The translations under genes were made by a program, and so were the position numbers. Below the pieces are notes generated by a model. The model was not told the DNA's origin and searched no databases. It worked only from the letters and a program-made list of their open reading frames with translations. A stretch of DNA of 64,000 nt from Aplectana chamaeleonis (lineage: Eukaryota > Nematoda > Chromadorea > Rhabditida > Cosmocercidae), in assembly GCA_029168955.1 (NCBI GenBank), contig JAPDOI010000186.1:310001-374000 (forward strand). Direction: 5' to 3'. Positions 1 through 10,214 of the stretch are shown here, one piece after another; position 1 is the first letter of the stretch; each line of letters starts with the position of its first letter.

Positions 1-320
1 AAGGCGTCAAAGATGAAGATCCGCCACCAATTCTCACCAGTCATCTAGCACTTTTTCCAAGAATGTTGGTGCGACCGTAAGACAACATGAAAAATAGTTA
101 CGGCACGAACTCCACATGCAGAAAAACTCCGAAAATGACAGTGACGAGGCCTCCAAAAACAGAAAAACTTCAAAAAGGATTTTGGCACGAAATTCAAATT
201 CGTATTTACAATGTGTTCCGATTGACTTTTCTTCGCAAATAAAGGTTGTTCATGGGCCCCTTCGACATTTTCGTTCACTAGAGAGGCCAAGCTACACAAG
301 AACATGGAAAAATAATATAC

Positions 321-347
321 GGTTTTCTGCGCGTACGATGCCTTTAA
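321..347. repeat. Right end of a TTAA-flanked MITE
   Basis: The sequence GCGCGTACGATGCCT followed by TTAA (344-347) matches the right terminus of the TTAA element at 11498-11949. The left end is not seen and probably lies outside the window. Bases 1-320 carry no feature I recognise and may be the interior of this element. Confidence 0.5.
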
Positions 348-579
348 GGTAGATGTGGTGATATAGCGCTCACAAAAGGGTATAGAAAGACCAACACTTG
401 ATAGTGGTGGTACTTTCCACCTTTAGAGCTCAGTTGTTCTAGAAGGTGAATGAAACCTCTGCTGGGGGTAATGGGAGCATAATAGGTTTATGGTGAGGTT
501 GCTAGGAGCAGGATGTTCCATCTTCCAATGATTCTAGATGCGTTTATCAATAAAATAAGTTGAATATTCAAACTCTTAC

Positions 580-3500
580 CTGGGCCTTGTGCAGACCGAT
601 CGTTCATAAGGTAGCGACAAGCGGCTTCCACATCGCATATCCCAAGATGCCACAGTGGATATGAGAAAAGAGCAGGATTTTCTAAAATGTCGTCGAAACA
701 GAAACTTTTCTTTCTTGTTTTCACTTTTTCGATAGAGGTAAGTGTTTTTTATTGCAGTGATTGGAAATGTTGAAATGGTATCAGGCTAACTCAAGCCTTC
801 TGTTACTCATCAAAAAAGATAGGGTACCCTTGTAGAAGAAGGATTCCCTGCTTGGATTTCCAAAAGCAAATCTCGTGATAAATCTGGCTCCAATACGTCA
901 GTTCCTGTACGCAGTCTGCACTCAACCAACATAGACACACAACGTGTGCCTTTCTTAATACATCATCAGACCCATTCAAGCGGCTTCTTTAGTCGGCTGA
1001 TCTACTTTAGTTATACAAGAAAAACACAGCTCTATTACGATTTTGTATCCGTCAGAACTAATTTGTATCTTCGAATATGCGTAAGCCTTGATGTTTAGCC
1101 ACTCACTGAACTTATGTCAGCATGACGTGATTAAGCACGAACATGAATACTGTCGATGATATGACACCTAACTCCGAAGGGCTGAGAGAGCCGTTTCCCC
1201 CGGGCGTCGTTTATACTTCCGCCGCCGCGTGCCCATTGCGAATTGCAGTCATACAATATCAATCATGCTGCGCGGCAAAAATATATATTATAGCCTTGCT
1301 TCTTCGCAAAAGTATAAACTACTCTTTAGAGAAAGCTCTAAGGCAAGCGCCATCACTTGAAGCAATAATCCGCAGTGCGTGTGATTGTGAACATCTCCAC
1401 AATGCTTCATTTAACTATGTTCATCTAAACGGCGCTCACGCAATCCTTTTAAAGGTAGGGTCCGGCAGAATTTCGATTCCGAGATTTTCCGCTGAATCTG
1501 TGCTCATGGTACAGGTAGTCCCAAGGAACATGAGAAAACTGCGTTAAAACGGGTCTTCTTCAACTTATTAAAGCAACTTCCGTGAGCCGATGATCCAGAA
1601 AAGTCAGAAAAGTGTAGCCATCGTCCATATTTTAGCGATTGTCTACGCATTCTTCAAAAGTGCTGTGTAATTATTGGTCATTCCAGCCATGATTTACCTG
1701 CTGTGAATACCGTAATCCCTGACTTTCAGGCTGTTTTCTCCAGAAATACGGACTAAGCGTTTGTGAAAATTTCAACGGTGTCCAGCTACACCAGCCCAAT
1801 CTATCTAACCCGAATTTCGGTGGTGTCAAAATCTGACCGGACCCTGCCTTTAAGCCTGTGATTTTGCTTAGTATCATACCAACCTTTCACAAACTTCTTC
1901 GACATGAGCCAACAACTTGGAATCAAGCCAAGCCCGACCTGCGGTCTTTCACCGACGATTCGCGCCAAACTCCACCGGAAAGGCAGTCGCAGGTACTCTT
2001 TGTTGGGAAGTGGACGTATTCTGAAATGGTTATGCTCAATTCATTTGCCTGGTCCGGAAAAAATATAAGAAGGCACGCAGAATCGATGCTGTAAAAAGTT
2101 AAAAATCCAAGTACATATCTCAGTACTCTGCCAGGTTAAGGAACCCACTCTGATGAAAAAGGGCTTCCCATGCAGCTACAAAATAAACACAGGTCCTTGT
2201 ATGAAACCGTTTGGGAGGGGGCACTCAGGACTCAGTTGAAGAGTGAATAATACCGCTTTCGGGAGTCGAAGTATTTCCATGGGGTGGTCGTCTTGCGGCA
2301 CCAAACAATGAGGAGAGTGGGCGGATCGGAGGGAGGGCTAGGCACTGCTATTGGCCGGCGCCACGTCGGTAACCAATAGCGCTGCTTAGTCCTTCCATCT
2401 GTTAAGCCTAATCTTATCACAGTTTGGCGCCACAAGACCACCACCCATTTCCATGGAGTCTTCACGAAAACAATGACTGATAAAGCTATCAGGCATATGA
2501 GATCAGCCCTAATATTCAATTTCATGGATGAATCATTTCATTTTCTCGAGCTGCCCCCCCCCAAACGGTTTCAAGCCCAGATCCCAAATATCTGGTCTCA
2601 CTGGGAACCAACTCGAGCTCATCCTGGAGTTTCTAAAAGCATTCTATGTATTCAGGATTGTGAGGGGGATGAAAACGAACAATTTCAAAGTCGTAGTTCA
2701 GCCTCAGAATGGTTTTTCAGTTCTCCTGCTTGCCACTGAGGGAATCCCGTGCTGATCGCATACAGAGTTGCTCAGAGAATAGTGGGCCTTAAGAAGTCCC
2801 GCGGGATATCAATCGACTCATACATATATCAAATACAAGCTGGAAATGTCCTAAATACCCCTGCGGAATGCTGCCGGGTTATTGGAGAATACCACCTCTG
2901 GAAGTGCCCCTCCCCGATCATCTAGGATCAAAGGCAGTGTTCACGATGATTTTCGTTCCCGAGTTTTTCACATAAAACAATGAGTTGGCCTCCAAGTGTT
3001 ACCCAAATTACAAGAAACGGCGAGATACGCATTAAAACGTCGTATTTCAGTGACATTATTCAATAACATGGACTAGTTGCCCGGTTGGTTGAACGTGTTC
3101 ATGGTGGTTGAAAAATGGGGGTAATCAGAAATGGAGGAATATTTTAGGCAAAACAGTATTGGTTAGGGTCCGAAGGAAAGCACGGAGAAATAGAGAGTAG
3201 AGAATTGCAAAGGACGGGCCCGCAAAAGATTTCATTGTCACAGCAAACACTCCCTGTGATACTTAAAAGGCGGGCTGATACTTAAAGGCAGTGTTCACGA
3301 TAAAAAATGTGTTTCAGTTTCCACTAGGAATGGGTAGTGGAAGGGCACACTGTAACGTTGACATCGAAATAACGCATGAAAACGAGCCAGGAAGAGCCCC
3401 GAATGAGCCCGATCTTGCCACTTCGAGCGCAAAGCAAACCTAAAACGCGCAACACACTCCCACTGACGTGAACAAATGAATGCTCGAGATCGTTAGATGT

Positions 3501-4138
3501 GCGATGATTTCCAATCATTAGCCCAGTTCTTCCCTTAATTCTCAACTTCTCTCTTTACTCAGGTTAGCTCGCATACATCGGCTGCAAAAGACGAAAGTTA
3601 CAAGCTTCGGACAACTCGTCCACCATGCTTCCTTAGCTCAATTTTTGGGGGACCTTAACTCCATTCCCAGAAGGTCTTGTACGATTTCAGAGACACCATT
3701 AGAATCAGCATGGGGCCGTTTTCGAGATAGACGAGAGAACAGAAAACTGAGTTTTATTGTGAACAGTACCTTTAAGGATTTCGGGTACTTCCGGTGCGTT
3801 TTTCTCAATCTTTCGTCATTTTAGTTGTACCCAGGGGCCACTTAGTCAATATAGTGGATCATCTCGAAATTGAAGATTATCGTAAACACTGCCTTCAAAC
3901 TAAAATGTCAGTCGTGATCATGATCTTGCTCTCCGGTATTATCAGTGGTTTCTGGAAGGCGGTTTACGTGTGCGATATTTTCAATAGCCTACTGATACTC
4001 CTCTGCGACCACGTTCAGTTCCGATCCAGCCCAACAGTTCACATCCAGGCAAGTGTCACCACCAAAGTAGTCCCACAGACAAATGCATTCGATCTCCACC
4101 GGCTTTGAACAGACCACCATTGGAGTGAAGGAAGAGGC
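580..4138 (-). CDS. Candidate EGF-like protein gene, three exons seen (partial)
   Basis: I see three minus-strand exon-like blocks. The first, 3993-4138, follows an acceptor GTCGTCTTCAG and encodes a segment with CICLWDYFGGDTC, close to the C-x-C...G-x-x-C half of an EGF-like domain (one residue longer than usual); it ends at a GTAGGC donor with two bases left over. The second, 828-915, starts in exactly the complementary phase after GTGCAG. The third, 580-681, lies between ACATTTTAG and a strong GTAAGAG donor and encodes a block with C-x5-C spacing; its phase does not join directly to the second, so an exon may be missing. EGF modules are usual in secreted or extracellular proteins, so that location is inferred. 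The intron holds TTAA MITEs at 1453-1849 and 3286-3771. First and last exons are not found. The model rests on frames and splice signals only. Confidence 0.42.
1453..1849. repeat. TTAA-flanked MITE (GGGTCCGG-ended)
   Basis: TTAA at 1449-1452 and 1850-1853 bracket inverted ends AGGTAGGGTCCGG and CCGGACCCTGCCT. No long ORF belongs to it. The TTAA target duplication is the piggyBac-type preference, but no transposase is present to confirm the family. Its right end is 18 bp from a candidate splice acceptor at 1870-1871. Confidence 0.75.
1872..2068 (+). CDS. Candidate terminal exon, unknown protein
   Basis: After an acceptor TTTTGCTTAG an open frame of about 65 codons runs to TAA at 2066-2068. 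It contains a likely internal Met (ATG near 1910) and a basic, Ser/Pro-rich C-terminal part ending in PGPEKI. I do not recognise the product. The frame is on the strand opposite to the EGF-like exons around it, so it is either a gene within their intron or a false positive. Confidence 0.3.
2274..2460. repeat. Inverted-repeat MITE
   Basis: Arms reading CCATGGGGTGGTCGTCTTG and, inverted, the matching CAAGACCACCACCCATTTCC at 2433-2452 form a palindrome of roughly 180 bp with a GC-rich loop. The open frame that crosses it is a consequence of the palindrome. Confidence 0.55.
3286..3771. repeat. TTAA MITE, AGGCAGTGTTCACGA family (copy A)
   Basis: TTAA at 3282-3285 and 3772-3775 flank the inverted ends AGGCAGTGTTCACGATA and its counterpart. 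It shares about 485 bp of structure with copies at 29529-30014, 44380-44862 and 61913-62398, including a conserved internal stretch around CTCGAGATCGT. A partial end is also present at 2931-2960. Confidence 0.8.
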
Positions 4139-4268
4139 CTGAAGACGACAACATTCAAGGCATAGTTATGCATTAGATGGGGAGACAATTTGTTCCAACA
4201 AGTAGCAGATTGACACGGTGGTAAGCACTCCGTTCACCGTAAGCTGCGCATTTTGGCATGTTTGTAGC

Positions 4269-4397
4269 ACTAAACCGCGCGGTACCGATTGCCACAACAG
4301 CATGGAAAGTTGATATCAGTTCTATATCAAACCGACTATATTGCGAAATTTTTTATGGCTCTGTGGCAATCGATACCGCAGGTATTTTTCGTTTAGT
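4269..4397. repeat. MULE-type MITE with perfect 9-bp TSD
   Basis: The 129-bp unit has inverted ends ACTAAAC...GTTTAGT, followed inward by GCGGTACCGATTGCCACA. It is bracketed by GTTTGTAGC at 4260-4268 and again at 4398-4406. Nine-base duplications are characteristic of Mutator-like elements. The ends match those of the 3.1-kb element at 7542-10661. Confidence 0.85.
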
Positions 4398-4758
4398 GTT
4401 TGTAGCAAGGCTCTCTCCTAGACGGGGAGGGGCGGGGGCTCCCAAGATTTATGCATGGAAATGAACAAAACTTTGATGAAGGATGCTTGATAGAGCTATC
4501 ATTGCTGCTATGAAAACTGTACAAATACTTCGATCGATAGCGTTAACGATCGGTGGCCTATTTAATTTCTGTTTTTAACGCTGGGTGCCCCCCCCCCCGT
4601 CTAGTATTGTGCCTGTAGCAAAATGTTATACTCCAACGCGACATCGAATGTTGAATGGTTTTCACTGCCCATGACTGCTTTGGGCTGTGATGTAAACGTG
4701 TCAAAACTTGCGGTCTAGTGTGAAGGTGTTGAAAAGCCTGTTGTTCACCATGGTATAA

Positions 4759-5212
4759 AGTGCGGTTTCCACTGCAGCTGGTCGCTGCGGAGGTGCGATG
4801 AACAACTGATCCTTTATTTGTCGCGCATGACTGAAAAAAGCTCCAATTGTGATTGCTTCGTGACAGACGTCCGCCATCGGTGAGTCGCGGCGGCAAAATC
4901 CTATGTTCATTTTGTGCAGCAGCGGGTGCAGAATCGCGGAGATGGAAAACAGCAGCGATGCAGTAAACCGGGTTTATTTCTTGCAATCGATCTATCGCTG
5001 CCATTTTGACCGTGATGGAGGAATGGTTAGCGATCGCTGATAATCGCTCTTCCAGCAATCAAGAGGGAGAACATAGGATTTTGTTGCCGCGCTCCACCGA
5101 TGAAGGACGTCTGACATGAAGCGATCACAAGCGTAGCGCGTTTCAGTCACGCACGATGAATAAGGAGCAGTTGTCCCTCGCATGACCGCAGCGAGCAGCT
5201 TCAGTGAACACT
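4759..5212. repeat. Harbinger-type MITE
   Basis: Inverted ends starting AGTG and containing CTCGCTGCGG/GGTCGCTGCGG are flanked by TAA (4756-4758 and 5213-5215), a TWA target as used by PIF/Harbinger elements. The interior is rich in GCAGCGATG repeats and matches the copy at 15221-15696. Open frames across it (for example 4558-5058 minus) are not genes. Confidence 0.7.
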
Positions 5213-5448
5213 TAATGGACCGCGTGTCCACGCTGCGCACCCACGCCGAAAACTCGATTTTTTGGTTTTACTTCAATAGAAACGGATTCTTTCTTATTAT
5301 TGCTTTTATATCTCTGCTTAGTACAACTTTCATAACTAGTATGCAGATAATAAGCGCCGAATATCTCCTTTCGGTATAGGCAATTACAACAAAAAATCAA
5401 TTTAAGCAGCCACTGAAAAGATTGGCCATGGAGTGCGCGGTCTTCTAA

Positions 5449-5622
5449 GGGCCTATTCATACTTCCAACCTGTCGCTCTGCCAGAGCGGCTCGTGCGGAA
5501 AAAGATGTGAGTATGAATAAAAACCACGACCTCCCGCGCCTCCCGCTTCTCCCGCGCCTCCTGCCCCGCCACAGAGGTGTCTCTGGAGCATTCATACTCC
5601 CCTCCCGCACCGCCTAGGTATT
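5449..5622. repeat. GC-rich MITE with TATTCATACT motifs
   Basis: The unit begins after TAA with GGGCCTATTCATACTTCC and contains GAGTATGAATA and GCATTCATACT inside. An inverted copy of the same family lies at 11330-11480, sharing CGCTCTGCCAGAGCGG. The right end is less clear. Confidence 0.55.
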
Positions 5623-5716
5623 TGTTGGTAGCATTAGCGGCGCCTCAGTGAAAGCGCAAAATACGATATAGAAAGTCTCTCGAAATGGTAGGTTCCCTAA
5701 GCTTCATTGATGATTC

Positions 5717-7308
5717 TTGATATAACTGTATATGAACGCTCAACTTCTTGCAACTTTATTGACACGACGTTTCGGGCCTAAGCCCTTCTTCAGGTCCGCA
5801 GAAAACATTGCAAAACAATCTGCATCACCACTACACAGCAACATAGCAGGGTGCTAACGCCGACCTGACACTATACTGGAAACACCGAGGGGAAGGGAGG
5901 GGAGCGGTCACGATGGAGCAGTAGACCAAAATGAAGTGGGACGGACTTAGAGGGTCTTCTTATTAGGGATGATTGGCGACTGTGTTATATATGTCGCGAT
6001 TTTCTTGATCATTCGTCCTCATATAGTGATAAGCCTCATCGCCGACTTTATTTCCTCGTTATTTATCGGTGGCTTCCAGTTCTTTATCTCCAGCGCCTCC
6101 TTTATTTTCCTCTCGACCGTATCCCTCAGATTTTTGTGAAGAATGGAAACGTGAAGTTGTGGCGGATGTTGTTGTGGATGCCGGAGGGTGCGGTGCCTTG
6201 AGAATGGGTTTTCTGGGTAGACGTGAGGGCTACGTAAATCCCTAAGATGTCCCTCTCTCCATTCTCAGGTAGAGTGGTCTGGCTGTCTCTCCGAGGCAAA
6301 ACTCTTGACATGAGAGACACTCCACCTTATAAACCACGCACCTCATCTGGCACACCTTGTTTTCACCGCTACAAATTGTACAGTTTAAAGGCAGCATACA
6401 CGCTCGTAAGCATAGTCGAGATAACAGCATAGATCGGTCCGCACGGCCCGTACCATGTCGTCAACGACGTTTGAAGCGCTGAAAACTGTCCAGGATGACA
6501 GTATTTGACAATGTTTGAGCAATCCTGCCTTCCACGCCCGTATTTTCACACCCCTTCGAGTAACAGAATGAGAATCGATACTTGTGAAAACGTGTGATAA
6601 TTGAGAGTGATAGCACTACCAAATGGGAGTGCACGAGAGAAATAGCTTGGTTTACTTGAGTATAACATGTCTGCATACCTAATGACTCTCGTCCACTTTC
6701 GAGAATGCCGCTCTACTTTGGCTGACCTCTTGAAATGGAGGATTCTATCAGTGCACAAACATGTTATACTCAAGTAAACCAAGCTATTTCTCTCGTGCAC
6801 TCCAATTTGATAGTGCTATCACTCTCAATTATCACACGTTTTCACAAGTATCGATTCTCATTCTGTTACTCAAAGGGGTGTGAAAATACGGGCGTGGAGG
6901 GCAAGATTGCTCAAACATTGTCAAATACTGTCATCCTGGACAGTTTTCAGCGCTTCAGACGTCGTTGACGACATAGTACGGGCCGTGCGGAGCTATCTAT
7001 GCTGTTATCTCGACTATGCTTACAAGCGTGTATGCTGCCTTTAATCTTTCACATCGGCTCTCATAGAGACGGGATGTTGTTAGTAGTCGCCGCAGTGACG
7101 GTGGTGGTCGAAATACCAGAATTATGGGGAGTCCTGACTGCTTCACGACTTGGTTCACGTCCTTTGCGAAAGAAGGACGAACCAATTCGTGAAGCAGTCA
7201 GGACTCCCCATAATTCCTAGTTCTATATCCTTTAAGAAGGGCTTAGGCCCGAAACGTCGTGTCAATAAAGTTGCAAGAAGTTGAGCGTTCATATACAGTT
7301 ATAACAAG
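5717..7308 (-). mobile_element. Penelope-like retroelement, 3' part, with inverted tail
   Basis: Read on the minus strand, 7185-7043 encodes an RT thumb-like block and 6384-6100 continues into a GIY-YIG-type block (CVVYKVECLSC then FCLGETARPLYLRM), the typical C-terminal endonuclease of Penelope-like elements, followed by a basic tail with KIKEALEIKNW. The 3' end has GAAACGTCG and GTGTCAATAAAG. The coding frame is split at one point by the TTAA MITE 6389-7040. After the RT block the sequence folds back: 7119-7216 is a palindrome, and 7217-7308 repeats the same 3' terminus in plus orientation. The 5' RT portion is absent, so the copy is not autonomous. Confidence 0.75.
6389..7040. repeat. TTAA fold-back MITE inserted in the Penelope-like ORF
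   Basis: TTAA at 6385-6388 and 7041-7044 flank arms of roughly 290 bp beginning AGGCAGCATACACGCTCG. Arms are about 90% alike by eye, with a loop near 6680-6740. Removing the unit plus one TTAA restores a continuous Penelope-like reading frame, which fixes the borders. Open frames inside are palindrome artefacts. Confidence 0.88.
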
Positions 7309-7314
7309 GATATA

Positions 7315-7532
7315 GAAAGTGCGCGGGACCTCAGTGGGAGTGTGCAAGACGCAGTAGAAAGCGTGTGGCACCCAAGTGGAAGTGCGCCGGACACTGCGAG
7401 AAGTATTTCCCCAACAGTGGGAAAGAGCGGGAGGCCGGGAAAAGTTTGTGGGACCCAAGTGGAAGTGCGTCGGGCTCCGCATAAAGCATATAGGACCCAA
7501 GTGGGAGTGCGCACCACGCTGTAGAAAGGGTG
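7315..7532. repeat. Degenerate minisatellite, GTGGGAGTGCGC-type
   Basis: About six imperfect copies of a roughly 30-35 bp unit of the form GGACCCAAGTGGAAGTGCG. The array resumes at 10671 (AGTGGGAGTGCGC) on the other side of the MULE, so the MULE interrupted it. The same unit type fills the hAT element at 19740-20080. Confidence 0.65.
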
Positions 7533-8636
7533 CGGTATACCACTAAACTCCAAATACCGTGCGGTACCGATTGCCACAAGGGCATGAAATGATGACATAT
7601 CAGATGATATATTGTATTGCTATATCAGCTCAGGCACTCGAGGGAGGCGAGCCTCGTTCATTTTGGCTCAGGGGGGCCAGCCTTGAACCGTAATTGCGGG
7701 CGGAGACTTGGGAGGGACGGCGCTCCGACCACCGCTGAGCCAGCCCTCAGTGCCGCGAAGCGTGTTTAGCTACTGGGGCAGTTTTCCGCCGTGGAGCGCT
7801 CAATCTCAATGGCGCTATGGATTCAAAGTTTTCAAACATTAATGTCATATGCTTCTTTAGAGGTTGACGCTAATGCCTCAGGCGATAATTTTTCATTTGC
7901 TACGCGTTCTTCTTGATGCGTTTTGGGATTCTCATACTGATTTGCTGTCATGTCATCTTCCTTGCATTTGTTTATGCTTGTAATCCTAGATATTTGTGAA
8001 AGCAGGTCGTTGCCTGGATTTTTTTGAATTTCCGAGTGTTCCTATGAATTTCCTTTTCTTAACTCATTTTAACTGCTTTTCTTTCATGAGACATGAAGTT
8101 ATTCGCTTTATTGAATAATGTTATCCAACAAGCTATCCTTCCCATTCGAATCATTGGCAGTGGGACAGATTTTTGCATTGGAGCACGCTTTTTGCGCAAG
8201 CCATCCAATCGCCTCAGAAACCAGAAATATCACAATTTTGCGGAATATTTTCGTCGTACAAACTAATTTTAAGGGTAGAACACCTCTATTAACATGTATA
8301 CCTAATCTCGATATTGTTTTACTTTGACTGGCTTTGCTATGGAGATTTTAAAGGGTAGAAAAACTTCGCTGAAATGTGGATCTGGTTTTGCTGCGGAGTA
8401 CTGATTAAATCAAGCTGGGTTAAAGTCCAATCATAAGCTTCATAATCCATTATCATGAAAAAGACACATCGCTTACAATTAATCATGATACCAATTAGGG
8501 GGCTCTGAAAGCGTTCAAAAAATGTTCCAGATTTGACTTAAAATCCTCCCAGGTGGATTGTTTGGGGCGTTAATCACGAATCCGGGATTTATCTTCTGAT
8601 TTCCGACGTTTTCGACTCGATTCTTTCGAGACGATT

Positions 8637-8769
8637 AGGGGCTGAGCAGAGTGCCACCGCGGCGCGGTCTGATGATGGAGAGCCGTATTGATAGATCGCC
8701 GCGATCTATCAATACGGCTCTAAATCATCAGGCCGCGCCGCGCCGCGGTGGCACTCTGCTCAGCCCCTT
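8637..8769. repeat. Long near-perfect palindrome
   Basis: Arms of about 65 bp (AGGGGCTGAGCAGAGTGCC ... GGCACTCTGCTCAGCCCCT) meet at GATCGCCGCGATC with almost no loop. It could form a cruciform or a long hairpin RNA. No direct flanking repeat is obvious. Confidence 0.8.
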
Positions 8770-8900
8770 ACAAATTGCCATCGGCACAAAATTCCCACGG
8801 TAAATAAAATTGAAGATACCCATTTGATAAAGGGTAGGGTATAAAAGAAATCGAGAGCGGCGTGTTTTCATTCACACGCCATCTTTCTCCGGAGGTGAGC
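8770..8900 (+). promoter_or_regulatory. TATA-Inr-donor module (copy 1)
   Basis: GTATAAAAG at 8839-8847 is followed about 29 bp later by TTCATTC (Inr-like) and then CTCCGGAG|GTGAGC, a good 5' splice site, at about 8895. The same arrangement lies at 12341-12395 and, more diverged, at 13285-13370. It stands about 350-400 bp upstream of the coding blocks at 9248-9551 and could serve as their promoter and non-coding first exon. That use is inferred. The sequence begins with AATTGCCATCGGCAC, the end of the MITE seen at 12277-12539. Confidence 0.45.
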
Positions 8901-9295
8901 GGCTGAAGCTTCTCATACGATGACCTGAACGAGACGGCTCAGCATTCTATGTTTCGCACTTCGAGCACTTTGGCTCATCAATTTGTACGTGCGGCTCTTT
9001 TTCAGCCAAAACTCTAGTATTAAACCACGTGTGCCTTATGCGTTCAAAACCGTGATTTTCAAGCAGATACAAGCAGAGCAAGAGTGAACAACTTGGACCG
9101 TAAATTTCACTCAAAAGTGATTGAAGAGCACACTATGGCAGCACCAGCGCTGTGTCTGCAAAATTGCCTGCGGACATGGGAAATTAAGAACGATTAGCCT
9201 TCTAAGGAGATGAGGTAGGGATTGGATAGCCTCTCTCATTCAAATCAATGCTTCTTTTAAAAGATCGATTTGATGGATGCTGTCTCGAGGTGGCA

Positions 9296-9551
9296 ATGTC
9301 GAGAGTAAGATCCGGCGTATATCCAAGCACTATCTATGTTCCGGTTCATTCTGTAAAAGGTAGGCAAAAACCACGAAAACGTCTTTCATCTCCTGTTTGA
9401 AACTTCAATTTGTTATTTAGATCACAGATCTGTTATTTAGATCACAGATCCTCCAATCAAGATCAAAAAGAGCGCGATAAGAGCCAGTGGGAAAAATGGC
9501 AAAGACGGGCAGCTAATCAACTGCCTCCTGATGTCGAGGCTGCACTAATAG
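9296..9551 (+). CDS. Candidate two-exon gene fragment inside the MULE
   Basis: Exon 1 (ATG 9296-9298, or in-frame ATG 9248) ends at 9359 before GTAGGC with one base over. Exon 2, 9441-9551, starts in the complementary phase after GTTATTTAG and ends before GTGAGC, again with one base over. The encoded peptide begins MSRVRSGVYPSTIYV and exon 2 is charged, with QWEKWQRRAANQLPPDVEAA; I do not recognise the family. A 20-bp tandem copy of the acceptor region precedes exon 2, and using the first copy would bring an in-frame TAG. A phase-compatible continuation after ATTTAG at 9607 stays open to 9848 but looks less protein-like. Introns are 81 and 55 nt. The fragment lies wholly within the MULE ends. 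Confidence 0.5.
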
Positions 9552-10116
9552 GTGAGCTAATGTCAATTAAGCATGTCTAGCTTGTAGGGTTAGAAACGAA
9601 ATTTAGATTTCACGGTAGACATGGCAAGTTACATCAGTTGGAGCAAAACGAGATGCCGGCTCTTTGAAAGGATTCCCAATCAGTTTGTGATGCACAGTAT
9701 AGACATTACTTACACTTATCTCTCCGTGATGTGTCCATCCTCATGTGAGCTCTTTGTATCCCTTTATGATCTGCAGCACCGTTGTGACTTAGATATGGGT
9801 TTTTGGAGTTGTGTTTGGTTTTTGAACACGTACTTACGCCTGGGATAATGATTTGATTTTATTACACTGCCTGAAACCGCTTGCAAATTCGATTTTTTTA
9901 TCCTTGTTTAACGTTTATAGTAGAAAAGTATCTTAAGTTTATCACAGTGATGAACATCTCGACGTGATGTGGTAAAAAATGTGGAAATCGCCTGGAAATT
10001 TTGTATATCTGTAAACATTGTTGTGAATTGTTACAGTCAGTGGTGATTTTAACTATTACTGCCATGAAATAATAAATCTTCGTAATTCTGTAGTTTTTAC
10101 TAGCATACTTAGCGCA

Positions 10117-10214
10117 AATGGCTGCGCCCATTTTTCTGTGCCACCGCTCAATTTTAACAGCAACCACTCCCAAAATCTTAGTCGTTGCGGCACGGAAAAA
10201 TGGGCGTGGCCATG
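10117..10214. repeat. Short inverted repeat
   Basis: ATGGCTGCGCCCATTTTTC and the reversed block near 10193-10212 (GAAAAATGGGCGTGGCCAT) form a palindrome of about 100 bp within the MULE interior. Confidence 0.6.

Noticed and set aside
735..757. Adjacent donor (GTAAGTG) and acceptor (TTTTTTATTGCAG) on the plus strand
   Set aside because: The implied intron would be only about 20 nt; chance or part of opposite-strand intron sequence.
1143..1547. 134-codon plus-strand frame
   Set aside because: It runs through a GTTTATACTTCC-type inverted repeat and into the TTAA MITE at 1453; no splice or homology support.
4558..5058. 166-codon minus-strand open frame
   Set aside because: It covers a palindromic Harbinger-type MITE whose copies lack the frame; inverted repeats with few stops produce such frames on both strands.
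7299..7598. Overlapping minus-strand frames with LPLGS repeats
   Set aside because: They follow the GTGGAAGTGCG minisatellite in all frames.
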